From Immundisolibacter sp049322795 (GTDB lineage: Bacteria > Pseudomonadota > Gammaproteobacteria > Immundisolibacterales > Immundisolibacteraceae), in contig JBMOQH010000025.1 of assembly GCA_049322795.1 (NCBI GenBank), positions 124,001-188,000 on the forward strand: a stretch of 64,000 bases of DNA, read 5' to 3'. Position 1 is the first letter of the stretch. Each line of letters starts with the position of its first letter. Below, piece by piece: positions 1 through 9,459 of the stretch. The position numbers were made by a program, and so were the translations under genes. The notes beneath the pieces are model-generated. The model was not told where the DNA came from. It saw nothing but the letters and a program-made list of their open reading frames with translations, and made no database searches.

Positions 1-257
1 GCGCCCGCGCGGCCTTGCGACAGGCCTTCGCGGCCAGCGGCCTCGTGCCGGCGTGGACCGAGTGGGATCGCGCCGACCCGCGTTGCCCGGCGTACGCGCG
101 GGGCTACGGTTCACCCACCATCCTGGTGAACGGCCGCGACGTCGTCGGCGAAGGTCCGGGTGACGGGGCGCCGAGCTGCCGCCTGTACGCCGACCACGCC
201 GGCACGCCGGAGGTGGCGCAGATCAGCGCCGCCCTGCTCGGCAAGGGCACCGCATGA
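1..257 (+). CDS. thioredoxin-fold protein, C-terminal part (truncated by window edge)
   Basis: The frame is open from the first bases of the window to a TGA at 255-257, so only about the last 84 residues are visible and the true start lies outside. A TTG at 15 is merely the first in-frame start-like codon. The segment GSPTILVNGRDV has the Ser-Pro-Thr and short beta-strand pattern seen around the cis-proline of thioredoxin/glutaredoxin folds. The following Cys (PSCRLY) and small helix suggest a redox or metal-thiol protein. The active-site motif would lie upstream and cannot be seen. A redox AhpD-like gene follows on the same strand after about 100 bases. Family assignment is tentative. Confidence 0.5.
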   Translation, partial: ARAALRQAFAASGLVPAWTEWDRADPRCPAYARGYGSPTILVNGRDVVGEGPGDGAPSCRLYADHAGTPEVAQISAALLGKGTA

Positions 258-359
258 GATCGCCCCGGCCGGGTGGGGCTTGCAGGCCGGGCGCTGCCGC
301 GCATCGGTCAGCATCGAACGCGTGAGATTTTTTTCAACGACGACGAGGAGGATTACCCC

Positions 360-905
360 ATGCCTTACCTGCCATCCCTGCCCGCAAATTCCACCATGGC
401 CGAACTGGCCCGCGGTTTTCCGCAGGTGTTCCGCCACGCCCTGCCGCTGGCGCAGGCGGTGATGCGTGACGACTCGCCGCTGAGCGCGCAGCAGCGCGAG
501 TTCCTGTTCGCCTACTGCTCGGGCTTGAACCGGTGCCATTACTGTCACAGCGCGCACACCGCCGTGACCGAGGCGCTGGGCGGCGACGGCGCGGCCATTG
601 CCGCAGCCATCGAGTCACCCGAGCAGGCGCCGGTGGACGATGCGTTTCGCGCCCTGCTGCGGTACCTGCGCAAGCTCACGCTCGAGCCGCACACCCTGAC
701 CCAGGCCGACGCCGACGCCGTGTATGCCGCCGGTTGGGACGAACGGGCGCTGCACGACGCGGTGGCCGTCGGGTGTCTCGCCAACTTCTTCAACCGCTAC
801 ATGCTCGGCACCGGCGTGGATGCGCCGGACGAGGATCTCGCCCGCCGCGGCCGGATGCTGGCCGAGCATGGTTACGCGATCACGCGCGTCACCACGCGGC
901 CCTGA
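360..905 (+). CDS. AhpD-like carboxymuconolactone decarboxylase family peroxidase-related protein
   Basis: This 181-residue protein belongs to the AhpD/carboxymuconolactone decarboxylase superfamily, whose members reduce peroxides or act as small thiol oxidoreductases. The diagnostic motif is visible as C59-H-Y-C62-H-S-A-H66 (CxxCxxxH), with a further Cys at 53. The rest is helical and ends in a short Arg-rich tail. The ATG at 360 was chosen over upstream in-frame starts because a strong GAGGAG-type ribosome-binding site lies about 10 bases before it. It follows the thioredoxin-like gene and precedes a flavoprotein gene. Cytoplasmic, with no signal peptide. The physiological substrate cannot be told from sequence. 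Confidence 0.85.
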   Translation: MPYLPSLPANSTMAELARGFPQVFRHALPLAQAVMRDDSPLSAQQREFLFAYCSGLNRCHYCHSAHTAVTEALGGDGAAIAAAIESPEQAPVDDAFRALLRYLRKLTLEPHTLTQADADAVYAAGWDERALHDAVAVGCLANFFNRYMLGTGVDAPDEDLARRGRMLAEHGYAITRVTTRP

Positions 906-972
906 GCGCAGCGCCCGGCACGGTCGGCGTCGTTCGCCGACCGCCGCTTTCGCACCCGCGAGGTCCACCGCC

Positions 973-2484
973 ATGACGACGCCGTTGCCCACCGACCCTT
1001 GGTTCATGGGCCTGCAGATTCTGTCGGCCCTGTTCGTGTTCGTGATCGGCACGGTGGCCCTGATCGTGGTGGTGCTGCTGGTCGTCGACCGCACGCAGCG
1101 GCGCGACGCCATCCGGCACAACTACCCGGTGATCGGGCGCTTTCGGGATCTGTTCGAGTATCTGGGCGTGTTCTTCCGGCGCTATTTCCTGGCCATGGAC
1201 CGCGAAGAGCTGCCGTTCAACCGATCCCAGCGCGACTGGGTATACCGCGCGGCCGGCGGTCAGAGCACCAACGCCGCTTTCGGCTCGACGCGCGATCTGC
1301 GCCCCCCCGGCACCGTGCTGTTCGCGCCGTGTCCGTTTCCGACACTGGAAGAGGATTCCGTGCAGGCGCCGCCGCTGACCATCGGCCCGCACTGCGCCCA
1401 GCCCTACAGCGCCGCCTCGCTGTTCAACATCTCGGCCATGAGTTACGGCGCCCTGTCGCAACCGGCGGTGCGCGCCCTCGCCGAGGGTGCAAGCCGGGCC
1501 GGCTGCTGGCTGAACACCGGCGAGGGCGGCCTGGCGCCCGAGCACCTGGCCGGCGGCGCCGACCTGGTGCTGCAAATCGGCACCGCCAACTACGGCGTGC
1601 GCGATGCCGACGGCAACCTCGACTGGGAGGCCCTGCGCGCGGTGTCGGCGCACCCGGCCGTGCGCATGATCGAACTCAAGCTGTCGCAGGGCGCCAAACC
1701 CGGCAAGGGAGGCGTGCTGCCGGGCGCCAAGGTGACACCGCAGATCGCCGCCATCCGCGGCATTCCGGTCGGCCGCGATTCGATCAGTCCCAACCGGCGG
1801 CGCGACGTGGATGGCGTGCCGCAGCTGCTGGACTTGGTGTCGCGCGTGCGCGAGTCCACCGGCAAGCCGGTGGGCATCAAGCTGGTCCTGGGCGCCTACG
1901 GCTGGCTGGACGAGCTGTGCGAGACCATCAACCGCCTGGGACCGGCCGGGCATGCGCCCGACTTCATCACGCTGGACGGCGCCGAGGGCGGGACCGGTGC
2001 GGCGCCGCAAAGCCTCATGGATTACGCCGGCCTGCCGCTGCGCGAGAGCCTGCCGATGCTGGTCAACGCCCTGCACCGCCATGGTCTGGGCGAGCGGGTG
2101 CGCGTGATTGCCGCCGGCAAGCTGGTCACCCCCGACGAGGTGGCCTGGGCGCTGTGCGCCGGCGCCGATTTCGTGTCGAGCGCGCGCGGCTTCATGTTTG
2201 CCCTGGGCTGCATCCAGGCGCTGCGCTGCGACCGCAACACCTGTCCGACCGGCATCACCACGCACGATCCACGCCTGCAGCAGGGGCTGAACCCGGCCGA
2301 CAAGGGCGTGCGGGTAAGCCGCTATGTCGCCGGCATGCTGCGCGAGGTGGGCGTGATCACGCATTCCTGTGGTGTGCGGGAACCTCGGCGGCTGCGTCGC
2401 TACCACGCGCGCACCGTGCAGCCGGACGGCTGCTCGCGCGGGCTGGACGAGGTGCACGGTGCGGATCCGCGTCGCCGCGCGTGA
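973..2484 (+). CDS. FMN-binding glutamate synthase-like membrane-anchored protein
   Basis: The 503-residue protein matches the FMN/iron-sulfur core of glutamate synthase large subunits but lacks the glutaminase domain. Residues about 14-38 form a single hydrophobic helix, so it is probably anchored to the inner membrane with the catalytic barrel in the cytoplasm. Near the C-terminus the Cys set C413, C419 and C424 (CIQALRC...NTCPTG) matches the 3Fe-4S ligands of GltB. Stand-alone proteins of this type are common in proteobacteria and their reaction is not well established; glutamate formation should not be assumed. The ATG at 973 lies 67 bases after the AhpD-like gene, possibly in the same transcript. 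A much longer in-frame upstream extension overlaps that gene and was rejected. Confidence 0.85.
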   Translation: MTTPLPTDPWFMGLQILSALFVFVIGTVALIVVVLLVVDRTQRRDAIRHNYPVIGRFRDLFEYLGVFFRRYFLAMDREELPFNRSQRDWVYRAAGGQSTNAAFGSTRDLRPPGTVLFAPCPFPTLEEDSVQAPPLTIGPHCAQPYSAASLFNISAMSYGALSQPAVRALAEGASRAGCWLNTGEGGLAPEHLAGGADLVLQIGTANYGVRDADGNLDWEALRAVSAHPAVRMIELKLSQGAKPGKGGVLPGAKVTPQIAAIRGIPVGRDSISPNRRRDVDGVPQLLDLVSRVRESTGKPVGIKLVLGAYGWLDELCETINRLGPAGHAPDFITLDGAEGGTGAAPQSLMDYAGLPLRESLPMLVNALHRHGLGERVRVIAAGKLVTPDEVAWALCAGADFVSSARGFMFALGCIQALRCDRNTCPTGITTHDPRLQQGLNPADKGVRVSRYVAGMLREVGVITHSCGVREPRRLRRYHARTVQPDGCSRGLDEVHGADPRRRA

Positions 2485-2595
2485 AGCCGCGGTCAGTTTC
2501 ACCCCGGCGGGCGGCGGCGATCAGCGACGTCAGGCCCGGCTGGCAGTCCCCCCGGAAGCCCGGAGCAGCGCGCCGGCGGGGCCTTCCCGACCTGC

Positions 2596-3372
2596 TCAGC
2601 GCAGCGTGAGGCCGCCGTCGGCGACGATCACCTGGCCGGTGATCCAGCGCGCGTCGGGCGAACACAGCAGGGCGATCACGCGGGCGATGTCGTCCGCCTC
2701 GCCGACCCGCCCGGCCGGCGTTTGCCGCACCCATTCCTGCGCCGCCGCGGCGTAGCCGCCGGGTTCGTGCGTGTCGGCCCACAGGCGCGCCGAGTCGGTG
2801 GCGACGAAGCCCGGCACCACGCAGTTTGCGTTGATGCCGAGCGGCGCCAGTTCGGCGGCGAGATACCGCGTCAGCGTCTCGACGGCGGCTTTTGCCGCGC
2901 CGAGCAGGCCGTGCCCCGGCAGCGCGCGCAGCGTGTCGAAGCCGGAAACGGTGACGACGTTGGCGGCTCGCCCCTGCATCCACGGCACCGCCGTGCGCAC
3001 CAGCGTCAGCAGCGACTGCACGCTGGTGTCGAGCGTCATGCCGACGTGGTGTGGCTGAAGTTCCAGCAGCGGTTTGAAGGCGGTGGACGCCGCGTTGGCG
3101 ATCAGCAGGTCGATGCGCCCGAAGGCGGCGCCGACCTCCCGCACCGCCGCCGCCACGGCGTCCTGGTCGCGCAGGTCCGCCCGCACCGCCATGGCCTGCA
3201 CGCCGGCCGCGCGCGCTTCCTCGCACACCGTCTGCGCGGCGTCTTCGTCACGTCGGTAATGCACGGCGACGTCCGCCCCGCGCCGCGCCAGCAGCAGCGC
3301 CGTGGCGCGGCCGATGCCGCGCGAGCTGCCGGTGATCAGCGCCGTCCGTCCCTCGAATGGCCGGTCCGCCAT
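2596..3372 (-). CDS. short-chain dehydrogenase/reductase, FabL-like, catalytic Tyr not conserved
   Basis: This 258-residue protein has an SDR Rossmann fold: TGSSRGIG at 14-21 for NAD(P)H, the NAG-like motif at about 93-95, and Ser143 at the usual catalytic Ser position. The expected YxxxK reads L157-G-A-A-K161, so the Tyr is Leu. The Yx6K alternative of enoyl-ACP reductases has His154 instead. The stretch KAAVETLTRYLAAELAP and the later QTPAGRV resemble FabL-type enoyl-ACP reductase III. The start at 3372 is preceded by a GGGGAGA ribosome-binding site; longer in-frame extensions upstream look non-coding. It could be a divergent enoyl reductase, or a binding or scaffolding SDR without classical activity. 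It is convergent with the flavoprotein gene. Confidence 0.8.
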   Translation of the reverse strand: MADRPFEGRTALITGSSRGIGRATALLLARRGADVAVHYRRDEDAAQTVCEEARAAGVQAMAVRADLRDQDAVAAAVREVGAAFGRIDLLIANAASTAFKPLLELQPHHVGMTLDTSVQSLLTLVRTAVPWMQGRAANVVTVSGFDTLRALPGHGLLGAAKAAVETLTRYLAAELAPLGINANCVVPGFVATDSARLWADTHEPGGYAAAAQEWVRQTPAGRVGEADDIARVIALLCSPDARWITGQVIVADGGLTLR

Positions 3373-3740
3373 GCCTGTCTCTCCCCGTTGCATCAGCCGC
3401 GGCTCGGAGTGTGCCGGAGCGCCCCGGGCGTGGAAAGCGAATGCGGTCAGGCGGATAGCCTCGACGCTGCCCGGCGTGGCCGGGCAGCCTTTGATCGCAG
3501 TCAATTGGAGTCCGTTTCGTTGCCTCGGGAGTGGACCTGTGTGCCGCTGACAGCTTCTACATTGCCTCCCAAGCTGAAAAGTGCCCACGCGCGCCATCAC
3601 GCAGCGCGTTGTCGAATAAGGCAAGTCAATGCCTCCGGTCAGGCGGTCGCCGGCCGCCCGGGGCACCAATGAACCGAGCCGACAGGCGCCGGACCTGCCG
3701 GTCGATAGCGCGGAACCGCGGGTTCCGCAGGAGTGGTGTG
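3373..3740. other. gene-free stretch with a hairpin before the EF-hand gene
   Basis: This 368-base gap lies between the divergent SDR and EF-hand genes. I find no convincing coding region; one frame is open through its right half but has no coding character. The only clear structure is a perfect 8-bp stem at 3710-3728 (GCGGAACC, loop gcg, GGTTCCGC), ending immediately before the GGAG ribosome-binding site of the next gene. It could affect mRNA stability or translation. Promoters for both flanking genes must lie here but no strong -35/-10 pair is evident. Confidence 0.5.
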
Positions 3741-4109
3741 ATGAAAATGCGAAATCGTGTTTTCGCCGTGGCGGGATGCCTGCTGCTGGCCGGTGCGGCC
3801 CATGCGCAGGGCGGCATGGGGATGGGCATGAAAGGCGGCATGGGCATGATGGGCGACGGTGATGCCAAGGTCACCAAGGAGGACTACCTCAAGCGCGCCG
3901 AGGCGCGCTTCGCCCGCATGGACAGCAACAAGGACGGCGTGATCGACGCCACCGACCGCGCCGCCATGCGAGAGCGCATGCGCGAATGCCGCGAGATGAT
4001 GGGCGACATGCACATGATGGGTGGCCGCAAGGGGATGAGGGGAAGCCGTGCCCCCGCTGCGTCGGGGGCTGCGGGGCAGGATCACGAGGCCCATAACCCG
4101 GCCCAATGA
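3741..4109 (+). CDS. Met-rich secreted EF-hand protein
   Basis: The 122-residue product starts with a signal peptide (hydrophobic core about 8-18, likely cleavage after AHA at 20-22), so it should be periplasmic. The mature start is a Gly-Met-rich stretch (GGMGMGMKGGMGMMGDGD), followed by one clear EF-hand loop (DSNKDGVIDATD), then a second Met-rich helix (MRERMRECREMMGDMHMMGG) with one Cys and one His. About 15 Met occur in some 100 mature residues. EF-hands bind calcium, while Met clusters of this kind are typical of periplasmic Cu(I) binders. The gene lies upstream of a Cu P-type ATPase on the same strand, which supports a copper role by inference. A GGAG box lies about 8 bases before the ATG. 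Confidence 0.8.
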   Translation: MKMRNRVFAVAGCLLLAGAAHAQGGMGMGMKGGMGMMGDGDAKVTKEDYLKRAEARFARMDSNKDGVIDATDRAAMRERMRECREMMGDMHMMGGRKGMRGSRAPAASGAAGQDHEAHNPAQ

Positions 4110-4132
4110 CGGGCCGGAAGACGTTCGGCAAA

Positions 4133-4286
4133 GGAAGCGCTGATTTATTCAGCGCTTCCCGCCCGGGGCAGGACGCCCCGGCCTGGATCAATGGCGCGAG
4201 CCATCGATCCGGGCAGCGCATCGCGGGCATGCACCGCGATGCGGCGAGCTGAAAAATCCCCGGGACGGGATTTTTCAGCATCTCCC
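4133..4286 (-). repeat. palindromic intergenic element, copy 1 (longest)
   Basis: The interval consists almost wholly of stem-loops: GGAAGCGCTGA/TCAGCGCTTCC (4133-4159), CCGGGGC/GCCCCGG (4163-4181), GGATC-a-ATGGC/GCCAT-c-GATCC (4185-4210), CGCATCGCGG/CCGCGATGCG (4217-4243) and GCTGAAAAATCCC/GGGATTTTTCAGC (4248-4279). Read on the minus strand, its AAAAATCC...GGATTTTT hairpin, the following GCTCGCC and its terminal GCGCTGA...TCAGCGC hairpin align with the copies at 26915-27018 and 52769-52816. It separates the EF-hand gene from the copper ATPase gene. It has no coding capacity. A REP- or MITE-like mobile repeat is the best explanation. Confidence 0.75.
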
Positions 4287-4305
4287 TGATTGACGATCCC
4301 GCCCA

Positions 4306-4330
4306 GCCCGGCATCCATTCGATGCCGGGC
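4306..4330. other. perfect 10-bp hairpin upstream of copper ATPase
   Basis: GCCCGGCATC and GATGCCGGGC flank a 5-base loop, 20 bases before the ATPase start codon. Together with the hairpin at 4098-4117 (CCGGCCC/GGGCCGG, overlapping the stop codon of the EF-hand gene) it brackets the repeat element. It has no T-run, so it is not a classical terminator. It could be a regulator site (for example a metal-responsive repressor) or an RNA structure near the ribosome-binding site. Confidence 0.45.
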
Positions 4331-4349
4331 GGGCGGTCTGGAGCGATAC

Positions 4350-6692
<2,343 letters not shown>

Positions 6693-6713
6693 CCGGCGGA
6701 TGACCGGCTACCC

Positions 6714-7640
6714 CTAGATCCCCGCATCGTCGAAATAATCGCTGTCGATCTTCGGGATTCGCACCATGCGCGAGGTGATCCCGACCTCGTGGTCGATCAT
6801 CAGCCCCGCCAGGCGCGCGCCGTCGACGAGCACGATGCCTTCCACCGATTTCGCGAAGTCCATCGCTTGCGCCGTGAAGCTGGACGTGGTGATGAATACG
6901 CCCTTCTTGGCTTTCTGCCCGGCGAGCGCGCCGTAGAAAGCCTGCAGGTCCGGGCGGCCGACGCTGCTGTGCCAGCGCTTGGCCTGCACGTAGACCTTCT
7001 CGAGGCCCAGCCGGTCGAGTGAGATGACCCCGTCGATGCCGGCATCACCCGACCCGCCCACGCGCTGCAGGTCAGCCCGGCTGGCGCCGTAGCCCATGCG
7101 GTGCAGCAGGTCGAGCACGATGGTCTCGAAAAACGACGGCGACACCGCCGCCAGCAGGTCCAGCAACTCCGTCTCGGCGGCAGCGCGCAGTTCGAGCAGC
7201 GCCTCTCCCAGGCGGTCATCGGGACTCGCCACAGGGTCGGTGACCGTGGAAGTTGCAAAGGCCGGCTCGGCGTTCGACTCGTCATTCTCGGGTCGCAGCC
7301 GGACGTCCCGGAACCCCATGGCGAGGCGCTGCACTTCATCCGTCGACAGCGGCGCTGGGTGCTCGGTGGCAAACCGTATTCCATCCGGCGTGGCCTGCCA
7401 GGCACCCCGCCGCGGGCTGCTCGATAGCCCCGCCCGCTTCAGGCGGTCGTGCGCCCAGCCGGCGCGGTTCTTGTAGATGGGCTGGGCGCCGCTCGGCAGC
7501 AGGAGTTGTCTGTCATAGTCGCCCAGGCCGAGCGCGTCGGCGGCCGCCTCGTGCACCTGCCCCGCGGGCACGCCGTCCGCGTTTCGCACCAGATAGCGCA
7601 GGATCGGCTCGATGAACTTGTCGTAGGTCGGGACTGGCAT
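6714..7640 (-). CDS. mrr: Mrr-like restriction endonuclease
   Basis: This 308-residue protein matches Mrr, the type IV enzyme that cuts methylated foreign DNA. The N-terminal third (about 1-90) is the winged-helix Mrr_N DNA-recognition domain (start PTYDKFIEPILRYL). The C-terminal half is the PD-(D/E)xK-family nuclease: FFETIVLDLLHRMGYG, then D203 in GIDGVI and Q219-A-K221, the Q-x-K variant usual for Mrr. The middle (about 105-140) is low-complexity linker. It ends 21 bases beyond the ATPase stop, converging with it, and lies immediately downstream of vapBC on the same strand. This looks like a small defence/toxin patch. No cognate methylase is present, as expected for type IV enzymes. Confidence 0.9.
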   Translation of the reverse strand: MPVPTYDKFIEPILRYLVRNADGVPAGQVHEAAADALGLGDYDRQLLLPSGAQPIYKNRAGWAHDRLKRAGLSSSPRRGAWQATPDGIRFATEHPAPLSTDEVQRLAMGFRDVRLRPENDESNAEPAFATSTVTDPVASPDDRLGEALLELRAAAETELLDLLAAVSPSFFETIVLDLLHRMGYGASRADLQRVGGSGDAGIDGVISLDRLGLEKVYVQAKRWHSSVGRPDLQAFYGALAGQKAKKGVFITTSSFTAQAMDFAKSVEGIVLVDGARLAGLMIDHEVGITSRMVRIPKIDSDYFDDAGI

Positions 7641-7658
7641 GGCTTTTTTCTTGTGTCC

Positions 7659-8039
7659 TCAGCGAACCGACTGGATATCCAGCCCCAGATTCAAGCGGGT
7701 CCAGGCCCGGTCGGCGGTGAGCACGGGCACTCGGCGGTCCATGGCCAGCGCCAGACAGGCGCGATCCCCCAGTGAGAGGCCGTGCTGTCGTGTGCGGTCC
7801 CACAGCAGGGCGGCGATTTCAGCATGCTCGGGCGTGAACGGCAGGAAGGCCACGCCCGTGTGTTCGAACTCCTGCCGCAGGCCGGCGATGTCGGCCTGCC
7901 GCTGCAAGGATTTCTGTACCACTTCCGACCAGTTCACGGCAGAAACCATCGCCCCGGACAATGCCGACCCGACCCGTTCCGCGCCCGGCTCGTCGTGCAG
8001 GAAGGCGAGCAGGCTGGATGCATCGAGCACCAGCGTCAC
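7659..8039 (-). CDS. vapC: VapC-type PIN-domain ribonuclease toxin
   Basis: This 126-residue PIN-domain protein is the toxin of a type II toxin-antitoxin pair; VapC enzymes cleave RNA, often initiator tRNA or rRNA. The four acidic residues of the active site are visible: D6 (VLDASSLL), E39 (NWSEV), D92 (LGDRACLAL) and D110 (TADRAW). It starts with GTG at 8039, and the vapB stop overlaps this start by four bases (GTGA), so the two are translationally coupled. The full length and intact active site suggest it is functional. The RNA target cannot be inferred. Confidence 0.92.
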   Translation of the reverse strand: MTLVLDASSLLAFLHDEPGAERVGSALSGAMVSAVNWSEVVQKSLQRQADIAGLRQEFEHTGVAFLPFTPEHAEIAALLWDRTRQHGLSLGDRACLALAMDRRVPVLTADRAWTRLNLGLDIQSVR

Positions 8040-8305
8040 GCGGAGGCGGCCTCTTTCGCCGCTTCGGCGCGCCGCTGCGCGAGCAGCTCGTCCACCAGGC
8101 TGACGGTTGCGGGGATGTGGCGAAAGCGGTCCTGAAGCCGTCTGGCACTGACATCGGGCCGTTCCAGTACCAGCGCCTCGCCTTCCAGCCGGGCGATCAG
8201 CCGATCCCCCGGTTCAAGGTGCAAGGCTTTGCGCAACGCGGCCGGAATGACCAAGCGGCCCTGTGGGCCAAGCTGAACTTCGCTGGAAGAGTTGTTGAGT
8301 GCCAT
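8036..8305 (-). CDS. vapB: VapB antitoxin, AbrB/SpoVT domain
   Basis: The 89-residue antitoxin has an N-terminal AbrB/MazE-type swapped-hairpin DNA-binding domain (VQLGPQGRLVIPAALRKAL, about residues 10-28, continuing to 50). The helical C-terminal tail (about 55-89) should wrap around VapC. It is the first gene of the pair and overlaps vapC by four bases. A perfect inverted repeat lies 14 bases upstream of its start and is the likely operator for autorepression. Only a weak GAG-type ribosome-binding site is visible. Confidence 0.9.
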   Translation of the reverse strand: MALNNSSSEVQLGPQGRLVIPAALRKALHLEPGDRLIARLEGEALVLERPDVSARRLQDRFRHIPATVSLVDELLAQRRAEAAKEAASA

Positions 8306-8318
8306 TTCTATATCTCAA

Positions 8319-8342
8319 TGCCACGATTCGATGATCGTGGCA
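8319..8342 (-). promoter_or_regulatory. probable VapBC operator (inverted repeat)
   Basis: TGCCACGAT and ATCGTGGCA flank a 6-base spacer: a perfect 9-bp dyad 14 bases upstream of the vapB start codon. AbrB-type antitoxins bind such palindromes over their own promoter. The position fits repression of the vapBC transcript. It is an inference from position and symmetry. Confidence 0.65.
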
Positions 8343-8452
8343 CTCCATTCATCATGGCGCAAGCCTTCGCGCGTAGTCAGCGCCTTTTGGGCCCGTCCCC
8401 GGAACCGTTGGCGGCGGATGGTATGCCCGGCCGGGACACGAATCCTGGCCAG

Positions 8453-8950
8453 TCAGGGATCGGGCAGCCCGGCCGCCGGCGATTCGCCCAGCCCCGCCAG
8501 CAGCTCATCCAGCAGTCCGGCCAGTGTCGCGGCCTTGTCCAGCGGGAAATGTGTCCGCACGGCGAGCTCGGCGGGAACGCAGGCGCAGCGGGCCTTGAGC
8601 GCGGTGCCGGCGTCGGTCAGCTGAATCTCGACCACGCGCTCGTCGTCGGCGCGCCGCTGCCGCCGCACCAGGCCCTGCTGTTCGAGCCGCTTGAGCAGCG
8701 GGGTAAGCGTGTTGGTGTTGAGCAGGGCGCGTGTGCCGATGTGCGACACCGGGCAGGGCGCGTCCTCCCACAGGATCATCAGCACGATGTACTGCGGGTA
8801 GGTCAGCCCCAGCGGTTCGAGGATAGGCTGATAGACCCGCGTGATCAGGCGCGAGGCGGCGTACAGGCGAAAGCACAGCTGCACGTCGAGTTGCAGCGGA
8901 TCCTCGGGTAAAGCCGCACCCGGCAGCGCGGTGGGCGACGGCTCCCCCAT
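8453..8950 (-). CDS. ohrR: OhrR, MarR-family organic peroxide-sensing repressor
   Basis: The 165-residue MarR-type winged-helix regulator carries the OhrR signature QLCFRLYAASR, with the peroxide-sensing Cys at 26. DNA-binding elements follow: LTYPQYIVLMILWE (about 49-62), then a recognition helix and wing (LKRLEQQGLVRRQRRADDERVVEIQLT). Oxidation of the Cys releases DNA and derepresses ohr. It is the last gene of the ohr-gpx-ohrR series, its start lying one base beyond the gpx stop, so it is probably autoregulated with them. A C-terminal extension (about 150-165) is Gly/Pro-rich and probably disordered. Confidence 0.92.
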   Translation of the reverse strand: MGEPSPTALPGAALPEDPLQLDVQLCFRLYAASRLITRVYQPILEPLGLTYPQYIVLMILWEDAPCPVSHIGTRALLNTNTLTPLLKRLEQQGLVRRQRRADDERVVEIQLTDAGTALKARCACVPAELAVRTHFPLDKAATLAGLLDELLAGLGESPAAGLPDP

Positions 8951-8951
8951 G

Positions 8952-9437
8952 TCATGCGGCCCCGAGCGCCTTGCGCAGTTCCGGTTCGATCTTCTCCGGG
9001 CGCGTGATGGTGGCGAAGCGGCGCAGCGGCTGGCCGTCGCGACCGATCAGGAACTTGGTGAAGTTCCATTTGATCCGCCGGCCCACCAGGCCCGGCAGGC
9101 GCGCGGTCAGCCACTGGAACAGCGGATGCGCGCCCGGCCCGTTGACCTCGATTTTCTCGAACATGGGAAAGCTCACGCCGTAGTTGATCAGGCAGCTGCC
9201 TTCGATGGTATCTGCATCGCCGGGTTCCTGATTGCCGAACTGGTTGCAGGGAAAACCCAGCACCACGAAACCCTGGTCGGCGTATTTGCGATACAGCGCC
9301 TCCAGCCCGGCGTACTGCGGCGTGAACCCGCATTTGCTGGCGGTGTTGACCACCAGCGCCACCTGGCCCGCATAGCGGGACAGTTCGACCGGCTCGCCGC
9401 GCAGGGACTGGGCCTGAAAGTGATGGAACTCGCTCAT
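8952..9437 (-). CDS. glutathione peroxidase-family thiol peroxidase
   Basis: The 161-residue protein is a Cys-type glutathione peroxidase (BtuE/GPx family) that reduces hydroperoxides with glutathione or thioredoxin. Seen directly: NTASKCGFTPQY with the peroxidatic C36, FPCNQFGNQEPG with Q71, and the KWNFTKFL segment with the catalytic Trp and Asn. The start at 9437 was chosen because GGAGG lies 9 bases before it; an ATG at 9446 abuts the GGAGG and cannot use it. The C64 position in FPCNQF suggests a resolving Cys and a thioredoxin-linked cycle. It sits between ohr and ohrR on one strand, implying co-induction by organic peroxides. Confidence 0.92.
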   Translation of the reverse strand: MSEFHHFQAQSLRGEPVELSRYAGQVALVVNTASKCGFTPQYAGLEALYRKYADQGFVVLGFPCNQFGNQEPGDADTIEGSCLINYGVSFPMFEKIEVNGPGAHPLFQWLTARLPGLVGRRIKWNFTKFLIGRDGQPLRRFATITRPEKIEPELRKALGAA

Positions 9438-9459
9438 TGGGGGCATCCTCCGGGAATCG

